Below are positions 1 through 9,417 of a stretch of DNA of 64,000 nucleotides, piece by piece. Source of the DNA: Branchiostoma floridae. Its lineage: Eukaryota > Chordata > Leptocardii > Amphioxiformes > Branchiostomatidae. The notes under the pieces were generated by a model. That model had not been told where the DNA came from. It made no database searches and worked only from the letters and a program-made list of their open reading frames with translations. The stretch lies in assembly GCF_000003815.2 (NCBI RefSeq), contig NC_049988.1:11242657-11306656 (forward strand). The letters run 5' to 3'. The position numbers and the translations under genes are program-made. How positions within the stretch are numbered: the first letter of the stretch is position 1; each line of letters starts with the position of its first letter.

Positions 1-2583
1 TCCAAAAGAAGAGCGAAAGGTGCTAGACTTGTTCAGAAAGGTCTTGAGAAGGAGGTAGACATGCTCAGATCTCGCCTGAATTGCGGAGATTGTAGCACCA
101 CCACCCTTCGTGAGTATGAGGAGGCAAAGGATAAAGCTAATAAGTGGGTCCGGGATCAGTTGGAGGGACAACGCCTCAGGTCCAGGATCAAACATTTTGA
201 AGAGGGTGAGAAACCCACTCGCTTCTTCTTCAGAAGCGAAAGGGACGAAGGGAAGAAGAAACTTATTCGTGAGATCAGAAAGAATGATGGAGACATCACT
301 TCTGAGACTGACGAAATTACGGAAGTTTTTCGTGATTTTTATGCCAAGCTGTTCACGAAAGACCAGTTAGACCCACAAGATAGGGATTACTTCCTTAGCA
401 AACTGGAAGAGACCCTTCCCGAAGAAGTATCTGATCAGCTTGAAAGACCAATTTCGGCTGAGGAGTTGTTAACAGCACTCAAAAGTATGGCCAACAGCAA
501 AACACCCGGATCAGATGGATTGCCCAAAGAATTTTACCTGCAATTCTGGGACCTTCTTGGACCAGACATGTTAGAGGTGTTCAAAGAAGGGTTGCAGGAT
601 GGTTTGTTAGCACCATCACAACGTCAAGGAATCATTACCTTGTTGGAGAAAAAGGGGGATCAATTAAATCCCGCCAATAAGCGGCCGATCTCGCTCCTCA
701 ATGTGGACTATAAGATACTGTCCAAGGTGTTAGCGAATAGACTAAAGGCAGTGATTGGGCTGGTGGTCCATACGGACCAGTCGTGTGGTATCCCAGGGCG
801 TTCCATCTCAGATAGTGTTTGCCTTCTGAGGGATATTGCTGCCTATGTCAATGACAAAGACCTTCCCTGTGTCTTTCTAGCCTTAGATCAGGAGAAGGCT
901 TTTGATAGAGTAGACCATGACTTTATGGTCAGTATTTTAGAGAGGTTGGGTTTCGGACCCATGTTCAGGCAATACATAGCTACTTTGTATAGCGAGGTAT
1001 CCAGCAAGGTGCTGGTCAATGGTAGTCTCTCGTCCTCTATTCCTGTGGAGAGGGGAGTCAGACAAGGCTGTCCATTGTCCCCTCTTCTTTATGTTCTGTG
1101 TATTGAGCCCTTAGCCGCAGCGATCAGAGCTGACACTCAGATAAAGGGTGTGCATCTGCCCGGAGGTTCTGGGAGAGACACCAAGATTGTGCAATACGCG
1201 GACGACAATACTGTTGTCCTGACAGACAGTAGGTCCATTGACCGTACTTTCGAATTGATTTCGAAGTACGAATCTGGAACTGGGGCAAAGCTAAACTTGG
1301 GAAAGACAGTGGCGCTGTGGCTGGGGTGCTGGCGAGGACGCCAAGATCAGCCATATCCCATTGGAGGATGGTCTTCGTCTCACCTGAAGATTTTAGGCAG
1401 TCCGGTTGGTAACCAGAACTTGGCCGAAGAGGCATGGTTGCAAAGATTTGCCAAATTCAAGGCAACACTCGAGAAGTGGAAGGATCGCAAACTTACCTTG
1501 TTTGGGAAGGTCTTAGTAATCAACAGTTTGGCGGCTGCCACTCTTTGGTATGTTGCCCCTGTTTATCCGCTGTCTCGTTCAGTTCAAAGAAAGATTGAGA
1601 AACTGATGTTTGAGTTTCTGTGGGACGGCAAAACAGAGTTGGTGAACAGAAAAACTCTCTACCTCTCCAAGGAAGAGGGTGGTTTGGGACTGGTTTGCAT
1701 CCCGCTCAAGGCCAAGGCATTGTTGCTTAAGTCCGTTAAGAAGGCCCTCACTGATCCCGAGGCGCCTACGAGCAGGTATGCCCACTACTGGTTAGGTCTG
1801 AGTCTCAGACAACTGGACCCCGAGTCGTGGAACAACAACATTCCGCACTCCATGGAACGTCCCCCGCACTTTGAGTCGATTTTTGGACACCTCAAAGACT
1901 TGGAGACGAAAGATGTTCAGATTGACTGGAAATCCTGCACCACCAAGTCGTTGTACGATGACCTCCTGAAAGCAGAGAACATTGTCCCTCGATGTGTTCA
2001 GAATAATCCGACAGTCAGGTGGAAGGATGTGTGGAAGGCCATCCACAATCCCTTGATCCAGAAGTGGGACAGGATGCTTGCCTGGCACGCTGCACACAAC
2101 TCTCTGAAGACTAGACAGAAGTTGAAGTCTTGGAGAGGCTTTGTCGACTCTGATGTCTGTCCTAGGAGAGGTTGCAACATGGTGGAAAGTGTAACACATC
2201 TCTTCTGGGAGTGTCCGGTGGTGGCTGAGGTGTGGGAGTGGGTTGAAGGCCTCATTTACAGGAGGATTCTTCCCCAGTTTAATATGCCGGGTGCCTTTGC
2301 CGTCTATAGTTTGGTCTTCCAGTCTATGCCAACTAAGACGAGACTTGTCTTGGAGACATTGGCAGCTATGACCAGGTCTCTGCTTTGGAAGTCACGTTGT
2401 GAGGTGATTTTTGAGAAGAAACACTTTACGGGCCAGGAGCTGATCACTCGTTTACAGAAGATGATCAGCGAGAGGCTTGACTTTGAGTTTGCACGTTTAA
2501 GCCCGGCTGCGTTCTATGACACTTGGGTTGAAGGCCACACGTGGATTGATTTTGATATCTCCCACATTGTGGTGCACTTGTAG
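1..2583 (+). CDS. LINE ORF2 fragment: reverse transcriptase and C-terminal domain
   Basis: The frame runs unbroken for 861 codons from base 1 to TAG at 2581. It starts in the linker that follows the endonuclease in L1-type ORF2 proteins, so the apurinic-like endonuclease lies outside the window; the first ATG at 61 is not a true start. Visible RT landmarks are a KRPISLLNVDYKI block (about 685-725), a GIPGRS block near 790, an ALDQEKAFDRV block near 885, GVRQGCPLSPLLY near 1050 and the catalytic YADD at 1195-1206. A cysteine/histidine cluster (CPRRGC...H...C, about 2157-2215) lies near the C-terminus, as is usual in L1/Tx1 elements. The wording of the RT blocks fits the L1/Tx1 group better than CR1, L2 or RTE. 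The absence of stops or frameshifts suggests a young insertion. Confidence 0.88.
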   Translation, partial: SKRRAKGARLVQKGLEKEVDMLRSRLNCGDCSTTTLREYEEAKDKANKWVRDQLEGQRLRSRIKHFEEGEKPTRFFFRSERDEGKKKLIREIRKNDGDITSETDEITEVFRDFYAKLFTKDQLDPQDRDYFLSKLEETLPEEVSDQLERPISAEELLTALKSMANSKTPGSDGLPKEFYLQFWDLLGPDMLEVFKEGLQDGLLAPSQRQGIITLLEKKGDQLNPANKRPISLLNVDYKILSKVLANRLKAVIGLVVHTDQSCGIPGRSISDSVCLLRDIAAYVNDKDLPCVFLALDQEKAFDRVDHDFMVSILERLGFGPMFRQYIATLYSEVSSKVLVNGSLSSSIPVERGVRQGCPLSPLLYVLCIEPLAAAIRADTQIKGVHLPGGSGRDTKIVQYADDNTVVLTDSRSIDRTFELISKYESGTGAKLNLGKTVALWLGCWRGRQDQPYPIGGWSSSHLKILGSPVGNQNLAEEAWLQRFAKFKATLEKWKDRKLTLFGKVLVINSLAAATLWYVAPVYPLSRSVQRKIEKLMFEFLWDGKTELVNRKTLYLSKEEGGLGLVCIPLKAKALLLKSVKKALTDPEAPTSRYAHYWLGLSLRQLDPESWNNNIPHSMERPPHFESIFGHLKDLETKDVQIDWKSCTTKSLYDDLLKAENIVPRCVQNNPTVRWKDVWKAIHNPLIQKWDRMLAWHAAHNSLKTRQKLKSWRGFVDSDVCPRRGCNMVESVTHLFWECPVVAEVWEWVEGLIYRRILPQFNMPGAFAVYSLVFQSMPTKTRLVLETLAAMTRSLLWKSRCEVIFEKKHFTGQELITRLQKMISERLDFEFARLSPAAFYDTWVEGHTWIDFDISHIVVHL

Positions 2584-2915
2584 TTGGCTTGTGTTTCCTC
2601 CTGGAAGAAAGGAGGTCTAGAGAATGAAAAAGAGAAAATCCAAAAAAAAAATTATAAAATAGAAAACCCAAAAAAAGTAGAATAGTGGGGTTGGGAAGGG
2701 GGGAATGGTGGGTGAGTGGGTGTGTGTGCACTTACCTTGGGTTTGTGAGGGGGTGGACCAAGAGTGGTGGGTGGGAGTGAGGTGCTGCGCCGAGCCGAGC
2801 CGATCCGCTTTATGTTTTCGATTTGATCTGGATTTGTGTCTGAGATATGTAAGCCGGGGAGTGTTTATCCTCCCGCGGTATGAACTGTATAAGAACAAGT
2901 AAATGCTCTGAAATA
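1..2915 (+). mobile_element. L1/Tx1-like LINE, 5' end outside window
   Basis: This is the 3' part of a non-LTR retrotransposon. The reading frame is already open at base 1, so the element begins upstream of the window. The reverse transcriptase is followed by about 330 bp of 3' UTR that includes an A-rich stretch at 2641-2680 and G-rich sequence at 2690-2790. The 3' boundary is estimated at about 2,915 from the change in sequence character; no target-site duplication can be checked because the 5' end is missing. Confidence 0.85.
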
Positions 2916-2939
2916 GTATATAATTACTTTTGTCAAAAG

Positions 2940-2970
2940 ATCATCCTCCGTAGTTACTACGGAGGATGAT
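2940..2970. repeat. Perfect hairpin palindrome
   Basis: Two 15-bp arms (2940-2954 and 2956-2970) are exact reverse complements around a single central base. The arm begins ATCATCCTCCG. It lies about 25 bp after the LINE 3' UTR. Confidence 0.8.
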
Positions 2971-3224
2971 ACTCAGGCTAGTAAGTTTGTCCTCGAGAAA
3001 GAGAACTGGGAAGGGCCTTTGGAAGGGCCTTTGGAAGGGCTGGGTTAACATTGCTTGAACCATGGAACCATGGAACCCTTGAACCAACCAAGAAAATAGT
3101 GGCCACAAGGCCATGCCGCTCACGCGGCAAGGCAAAAAATGCCAATAGTTATGAACTTCCTGGCCTTGCTACCAATTGTTTTCGACCAGTCACCAATCTG
3201 CAAAATCACGTGTTAATAAGATAA

Positions 3225-3370
3225 ATGGAATTGGTCATCAGTATTGACCCTGAAGAAAGCAACAGTGGTCGTTAAAAATTTGATCCGTGTAGATCTACAC
3301 GTATAACGTAGCATTGGAAGAAAGTTTAGCGTTGTACTATGGTTACTACCAACAGAGATGAGCTTCCATA
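3225..3370 (+). repeat. Dispersed repeat, copy 1 (second copy at 44.9 kb)
   Basis: This stretch matches 44909-45045 on the same strand. Shared blocks are TTGGTCATCAGTA, a CCTGAAGAA block, TTTGATCCGTGTA, GAAGAAAGTTTAGC and a block ending GATGAGCTTCCA. Short open frames here are by-products of the repeat. The family is not identified. Confidence 0.7.
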
Positions 3371-3575
3371 ATACCAATACAGTATGTTCTGAGCTACACT
3401 TGTTAAAACAACACAGCTCATTGTCAGACAAAGGGCTTTATGCTGGACTCCCCAACCTACCTGATAATGTATGAGCAAGGCATTGATTTTTGCTAGACTT
3501 AAAAAATGGAAGGAAGCCATGTCCAACAAGTGATGATGTGGTACAATCTTTGCATAGATGATTATGCATGCTTTA

Positions 3576-3927
3576 GGCCACACCAATTTAATTTCTTGGT
3601 TCACGGATACGCTCGCTGCTATTTTTTGGAAAAAATTACCACTCAGCAAATTTTCACCATTAATGAAGCCATTCACCAACTTTCTGGTGTAGCAAATTGG
3701 CCTTTATATTATAAGCTCCTTAAAGTGTGGGTACAGGTGCTGTTACTGTACAATAATATTTTTTTTGTACTTTTTTCAAGCTGAAAACTTTTTTTCTTTA
3801 TGTTTTGGATTAGTCGTTACCTTTACCCCAACCATTTTACAACTTTTATTTTTATTTTTATTTCACCCTCTCGCTCCATATTTTTTATGAAAAAATCCGT
3901 GAACCAAGAAATTAAATTGGTGTGGCC
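3576..3927. mobile_element. Harbinger-like MITE with perfect 33-bp TIRs
   Basis: The terminal arms 3576-3608 and 3895-3927 are exact reverse complements over 33 bp, beginning GGCCACACCAATTTAATTTC. Both are flanked outside by TTA, consistent with a 3-bp target-site duplication. A TTA/TAA duplication with GG-rich ends is known for the PIF/Harbinger superfamily. The 286-bp interior is AT-rich with no transposase, so the element is non-autonomous. Confidence 0.75.
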
Positions 3928-5400
3928 TTATTCTACTAGAAATCAATATATCAAAGAACTATAGGGAAGAGAGAAAGTGGAATTTCTTGAAACACTTGGT
4001 CAACTATGGAAACAGAACTCTGTAACTTGGATATTAGGACCACCAAAGCAATTTTATTAAACCTCACCTTTGGACCACTGATGTGACAAAACTCCACGTT
4101 TCCAAAACTCCATATTTGCTTCAAACATGATTAGTTTGTAACTTAGTCTGTTCTCTCAAACTTCCTGAGGATACTTTTTGAATACATAATGAAAAATATT
4201 ACAACTACTTTTTGTTAGAGACACAACCTTGTAGCTGGCACCAAATGTGTGAAACCTCACAAACTTACAACAATAACATAATCATTGACAGCCTAAAGTA
4301 AAATCAGATACAGCTATTTTAGTCAGGAGTGCATAGTTCAACCAGCTATAAAATGACAAGGAGCTACATCATCCTTCCCAAATACAATCAACTCTTCATC
4401 GTCTTCAAGTAAGAATAATACAACGCAAAAAGAAGAAATATATATATATCACTTTTATGTGTAATACATGTACCAATATAACGTTACTCTTCTTCATAAC
4501 CCAAGGTTCATAACCTTTACTTTAGTTCCCAAACTAAATATACAACATATTCCATGAAAATTTCCATACACTATAACGTTTAGGCTTTTACAACTTCAAC
4601 TGTTGTAAGCAATGAAATGTATACACCATATCTTAGAATAATAAATTACTTTGAATATAATCTCCATAGCTCCACATTGATATCATTTGACATTACATGT
4701 TGACAGAGATCAAAAAAATAATTTGTTTGTGAAACCTTTGTGATTGCTGACTGAGGCAGTTTCACAAACATGCATATCATCTGAATTGGAGGGCACAGCC
4801 CACTAATACAGTTTCGTCATTTGTATAGAAAATGTGTCAGAAAAAGGCTATCAAAAGTCACCCTACTGAGGTTTAGCCCATGGAAAAATCACAATCTGAC
4901 TTCTGAAGTGTCCATCAAGAGATTTTGAAACATTTTCGACAGCAAAAGTGTTACCGTAGTAACAAGACTACCGGTAATTCTGGTAACCTTTCACCTCTCT
5001 AGACTAGAAATGAAAACATCAAACTGTAATTGTTCTAGACTGTCCAGAACAATCCAAACATAACTAAAAGCCTATTTTTCTTACCAAATAAAATAACCGA
5101 AGCCCTTACCTATAATTTCCAGCTCAAAAATGCCATTTCCCAACAAAAAAAGCTTCTTACACTTATTCTAACAAGCCATGTTGAATGGCATGACAATCGA
5201 CCCACCGTGCATGCCTCTAATTGTGACCTTTCACATGAGAACCACACAGAGGTGATACATTGTACCTGGATAAGTAGATACAGTCAAACCTGTATTAATG
5301 GCCACAGTCTTTTGGTTTTTCCCATTGACCTAAGCATTAGAAAATACATGTAAATGAAAATAAATGTATTCCAGAAACCAGAAAAAATACCCAACAGCTA
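3928..5400. other. Non-coding, downstream of hydrolase gene
   Basis: No gene is visible. The stretch is AT-rich and is expected to contain the 3' UTR of the minus-strand hydrolase. On the minus strand AATAAA-type signals occur near 4,050 and, just inside the neighbouring stretch, in the T-rich run around 3,845-3,870; neither can be assigned. A short AT run lies at 4438-4450. Confidence 0.5.
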
Positions 5401-8400
5401 CTACTGCACATAAAACTCATATGCCCCCAGCCTCTGGGTAACCCTGTTGTAAAACTCTATGGTCCAGGGACAAGTAGGGTTTTCTGGATATGGCTTATCA
5501 AAATAATTGGCCACTACTGCTGGGGTCTTTCCTGTGTACCACTTGTGGAATGCATCGCGGAGACTTGTCCCAGACACGAGATAGTCCGTCCATGTGTACC
5601 CAAATGACGTCAGGGAGTGGATGAAGCACGACGGCAGGAAAATCCCATCTTTTTCCGACTTCCTGACTTGGGACGTGATTGCCAGGATTTTCTGATGAAA
5701 TTCCTCCAGTTTGTCTTGTTTTTCAGGGGGGCACTGTTCGGGGTGACAGCGCAGGTGGTAGACGAACCACAGGGACCAGTAGTCGTAACCAGAGTTAGCG
5801 ATGAACATGGGAGTCTGGACGTATTTGTAGGCATACTGTGCTATGTAGCACTGCCATTGCATCTCCTCCGTCTTGTCTTTTATACAGTCGTCGTCCACAC
5901 CACCTGTAGGATTGCAACACAATTCAGACATGGGTCAAAACTGTTTGAAAGTATCAACACTCAATCAACACTAATCAAATTGGTTCTACAGGATGTGCTG
6001 TGATGATTAAGATTATCTTGTCCATTGTCAATCACCATTTCTGTGCTGTTGAAGTGTGCAATATGAAGTTTCAAAACAATCAGTACAGTATGCTTGGAAT
6101 TCAACTTCCAACTGCCAAAGCAAGGGGTACCCTAACTGAAACTACTGACTCTTTAGATCGCAGCATTCCACTCACTGCCATCATCAATACTTGATAAAAG
6201 TAAAAAGGGTTGGACTAGCCCTATCATCCAGGGCAAGTGAAAGTGCTGATTGGGCAAGTGCATGACCTACCCCATGGGCAAGGAAGATTTTTCCATTGAG
6301 TGATATTTTGATATACAATGTACTTGTTACTTTTTACAGGCATGACATTAAGCAATGGTCAAGAAAGAAAAATAGAGGCAATAAATTGAATAATAAGTAT
6401 TCCATCGCTGGATGTGAAAATCCATATAAAAGTTTGAATTTTGGGCAAGGGAAAAATTGGTTCAGGCAAGTAAACGTTTCGTGTTTTTGCCCAAGAAGAC
6501 AAGTGAATTTTAGAAAACCTATCCAACCCTGATCATGAACAGCCTATTTGAGTGTGTAATATGTAAACACTGAACATTTCTCATACAAACCTGAACAGTT
6601 CTGCATGGTGAAGGAGCGCTGGTACAGGGTACGGATGTGTTCGTGTCCCGTGATGTTTCGCGTGTCGGGGAAGAACCCAGCGTCCGGCAGAGCGTGGTAC
6701 GTCACACGTGCTGGCAGTCTGGATCTGACATAGTCCGCATGCAGCATCACAGCTACCCCACCAGCTGGAACAGTCACAGATTCAGTCAAATGTTAAACTT
6801 ATCACAGTTTCTACAATTGTTACACAATGTTCTGTAAGTCCATAAGATATAAGGCATATTCATTCTATAGATGGCAATCTGATGTCCAATTTCTCCGAGT
6901 CAATCTTGCAGAGGCTGAGAATAGATCCAGGACAAACTTTGCATCCCTTGACAGATTCCATTCATATTACTAATGCAAATCAAATTCATATTCTGTAAAA
7001 TGACATGGAACAGAGGGGAGGGTTAATTAGAACATGACATTTCACTGTCACAGCATTTCTTGACAGTTTTGTTGTCATACTGATGAGGCTCTGAAAGATG
7101 TTTTCAGTATCAAACCTTTCTAATGTTATCTATTTGAACTGGCAGAGCAGTTTGCGGGAACAAAAAGTGTGATATAAATGACAACGAGATACACAAAAAT
7201 ATATACAGAAATTAGGCAGGATAATATATATATTTACGTGCATATCTTTTTATTGTTCATCTCCACAAACAGCCCGGCTGAGTCCTGGTATGGAATTATG
7301 ACCCTAACATAACACTAGTCTAGTAGTCCCAGCCAGCCTACCTGACACCCCACTCAGAATGACCCTGTCTGCCTGGTCCAGTCCATGAGCCAACAGGTGG
7401 TCTAACAGCGCCTGCAGAACTCGTCTGCCACGGAAGTACAGCTGCTTACCCTCGTGTACCACTACATCTGTTCTGTTACCTGCATGGGGGAGAAACAAGC
7501 ATCATACCATGGCTCTGTCACACTTGCAAGAATCACTGTTTTCAACATAGCCATGTTCCAGTTGTAGAAGTTAGGGTTGCATACTGGTTAGGTAACAAGT
7601 TACTAACAACTACTTGTTATGTGCTATGTTTCTAACCAAGTACTAATCAAACACCATTTCAGCATGTAATCTACTGTTGTTCTGTCTTAAGCAGTAGTCT
7701 TGATGATGGACATTCCTACCTGCAAAAGAAGCACCGTCGCAATACTTCAACATGGCCACGTTCCAGTTGTAGAAGTCTGGGTTAACTGAAGGGGAGTTCG
7801 ACAGGAATCCATCAAACCAGAAATTCCATTTGAAGTACTTGGATGAACCCCAGTTCGTCAGGCTTCTTTTATAACAGTCGGGGACGTCCCAGCACCAACC
7901 CCCACCTTCCAGATAGATAATCCAGTTCTTAGCGCCTTTCCCTGTACCTGCATATACATTGATTGATGTAAAATTACCACTGGACCCATAATGCTTCCAG
8001 AATGGTATTAGCTACCGGGATCCGGCGAGCTACCGGGATCCGGCGAGCTACCAGGATCTGGCAAGCTACAGGGATCCGGCAAGCTACAGGGATCTGGCAA
8101 GCTACAGGGATCCGGCAAGCTACCTGGATTCGGCAAGCTACCGGGATCCGGCGAGCTACCAGGATCTGGCAAGCTACAGGGATCCGGCAAGCTACAGGGA
8201 TCCGGCAAGCTACCGGGATCCGGCAAGCTACCTGGATTCGGCAAGCTACCGGGATCCGGCGAGCTACTGGGATCCGGCAAGCTTACCGGCATCCGGCAAG
8301 CTACCTGGATCCGGCGAGCTACCAAATTCACAATTCCTGGTATGAATGGTTATCCATCTAGGATTTGCAAATGAACGGAAGATTAATCCCATCCCAACTC

Positions 8401-9417
8401 ATGAACCGTGCTATGAACGCCCCAAATCTTTAGTGTAACTGCAAGTATCAGTTTCTCACCTCTCCTTAAGTAGTAGCCTGGAGGTGACCCGTCCAGACAC
8501 ACAGCACCTTGAGACACCGCTTCATCCTCAGGTAGAACCACCAGGTCTCCGTAACTCCACATGTAATGCAGGACTCTGGGTCTGGAAGGGCAGAATGAAG
8601 ATCAGATACACTAGTTATAATACAACAATGTATACAATCATCAGTCGTATATTCCCAGAACTATCGTAGAGTGGAATTTGCTATCACCACGCACAGTAGG
8701 GGCATCATCTCTGGATAGTTTTAAAGAACGTTAGGTGTGACGGGTCCTTCGGTGTAATATAAGCAGCTGCTGCCGCGCCGCATGCCTGCGAAGCTGGTGT
8801 GTTACACCGAAGGGCGGTCATACTGGCTATATAGATACAGATACAGATACAGATGCTGAGAATCACTTACTACTAGTAGTAGATGGGAAGAATTGTTACT
8901 ATAGGACTGGAAACAGTCACCTGAACCTATTTAGGCTATTGGAAACAAGAGTTTGGAGACCTCATGTCTCCATGAAATATTGTGAATATGCAAATTACTT
9001 TCACATTTGCATAATCTGTGCTTGGTTATGTGCACCTTTGACTAACTTACACAGGTCACGAAGTTGACACAGTTGACACAGGCACCCTCTTGGCCCTTAT
9101 ATAATAGTCGTTAGGCAAGTGACACCAATTCTTTTCAAGGCTAAACTCACATTCATATCTTTGTCACTTAAAAACCCCAATACTAACCTTGGTCCATGTT
9201 GTAAGGCTACCCACACCAGGAACAGTGCTGTAACCATAAACACAGCCTTGTAGCGCATGTCGTAGCGGAAATGCACCAGGTACCGCCTCCAGGTGCAGTT
9301 GCCACCGGTGGCTGTCCGGCAAGCAGGCGGGGCCTCGGTAGCCATCTTCCCGAGCGCGTCTCTGGTCTGGTCCGGTGTCTGGTTACTGCGCGCGTGCCGA
9401 GAACGAGCTGAGCTCAT
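5401..9417 (-). CDS. Pectinacetylesterase/Notum-family alpha/beta hydrolase, six exons
   Basis: Exons in transcript order: 9188-9417, 8460-8581, 7720-7947, 7342-7479, 6591-6764, 5401-5903. Junctions are GT/AG and phases agree; the product is 464 aa. The N-terminus has a basic stretch and a hydrophobic segment at about residues 56-72, predicting a signal anchor with the enzyme in the secretory lumen or outside the cell. Family motifs are AVCLDGSPPGYY, LEGGGWCWDV, KYCDGASFAG and the nucleophile elbow GVSAGG (Ser239), whose codons are divided by an intron. The likely triad is completed by Asp338 in NSGYDYW and His393 in SCFIHS. The family includes plant pectin acetylesterases and animal Notum, which removes palmitoleate from Wnt. 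Several motifs look closer to the plant-type wording than to vertebrate Notum, so the substrate is not predicted. Confidence 0.88.
6205..6533. repeat. Possible short inverted-repeat element in hydrolase intron
   Basis: The ends resemble each other as an imperfect inverted repeat: AGGGTTGGACTAG at the left, CTATCCAACCCT at the right. The interior repeats GGGCAAG/CAAGTG words. It sits in the intron between the last two coding exons. The evidence is moderate because the arms are short. Confidence 0.4.
7140..7305. repeat. GC-ended MITE family, diverged copy (a)
   Basis: Both ends are recognisable but eroded: GCAGTTTGCGGGAACAAAAA at the left, and CCACAAACAGCCCGGC followed by a CTGGTATGGAAT block at the right. 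Interior words (GATATAAA, TTTTACGTGCATA-like) match the better copies at 12.7, 38.8 and 40.9 kb. It lies in the hydrolase intron between exons 4 and 5. Confidence 0.6.
8010..8323. repeat. 18-bp minisatellite
   Basis: About 17 copies of an 18-bp unit (consensus GCTACCGGGATCCGGCAA) run head to tail in the intron between exons 2 and 3 of the hydrolase. Because 18 is divisible by three, frames through it stay open on both strands; these are not genes. Confidence 0.95.
8645..8854 (+). mobile_element. 3' end of a CR1/L2-like LINE, copy 1
   Basis: Frame 8645-8734 reads as the last 29 codons of a CR1/L2/Jockey-type polymerase (PRTIVEWNLL...LDSFKER, then TAG). It is followed by a short 3' UTR with a stem-loop (arms CCTTCGGTGTAA and TTACACCGAAGG) and a (GATACA)n tail. 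The homologous copy at 14577-14789 lies on the opposite strand. It sits in the first intron of the hydrolase, on the opposite strand to that gene. Confidence 0.82.

Noticed and set aside
8002-8361. Open frames of about 110 residues with six-residue repeats on both strands
   Set aside because: They are products of the 18-bp minisatellite inside an intron; no splice support.
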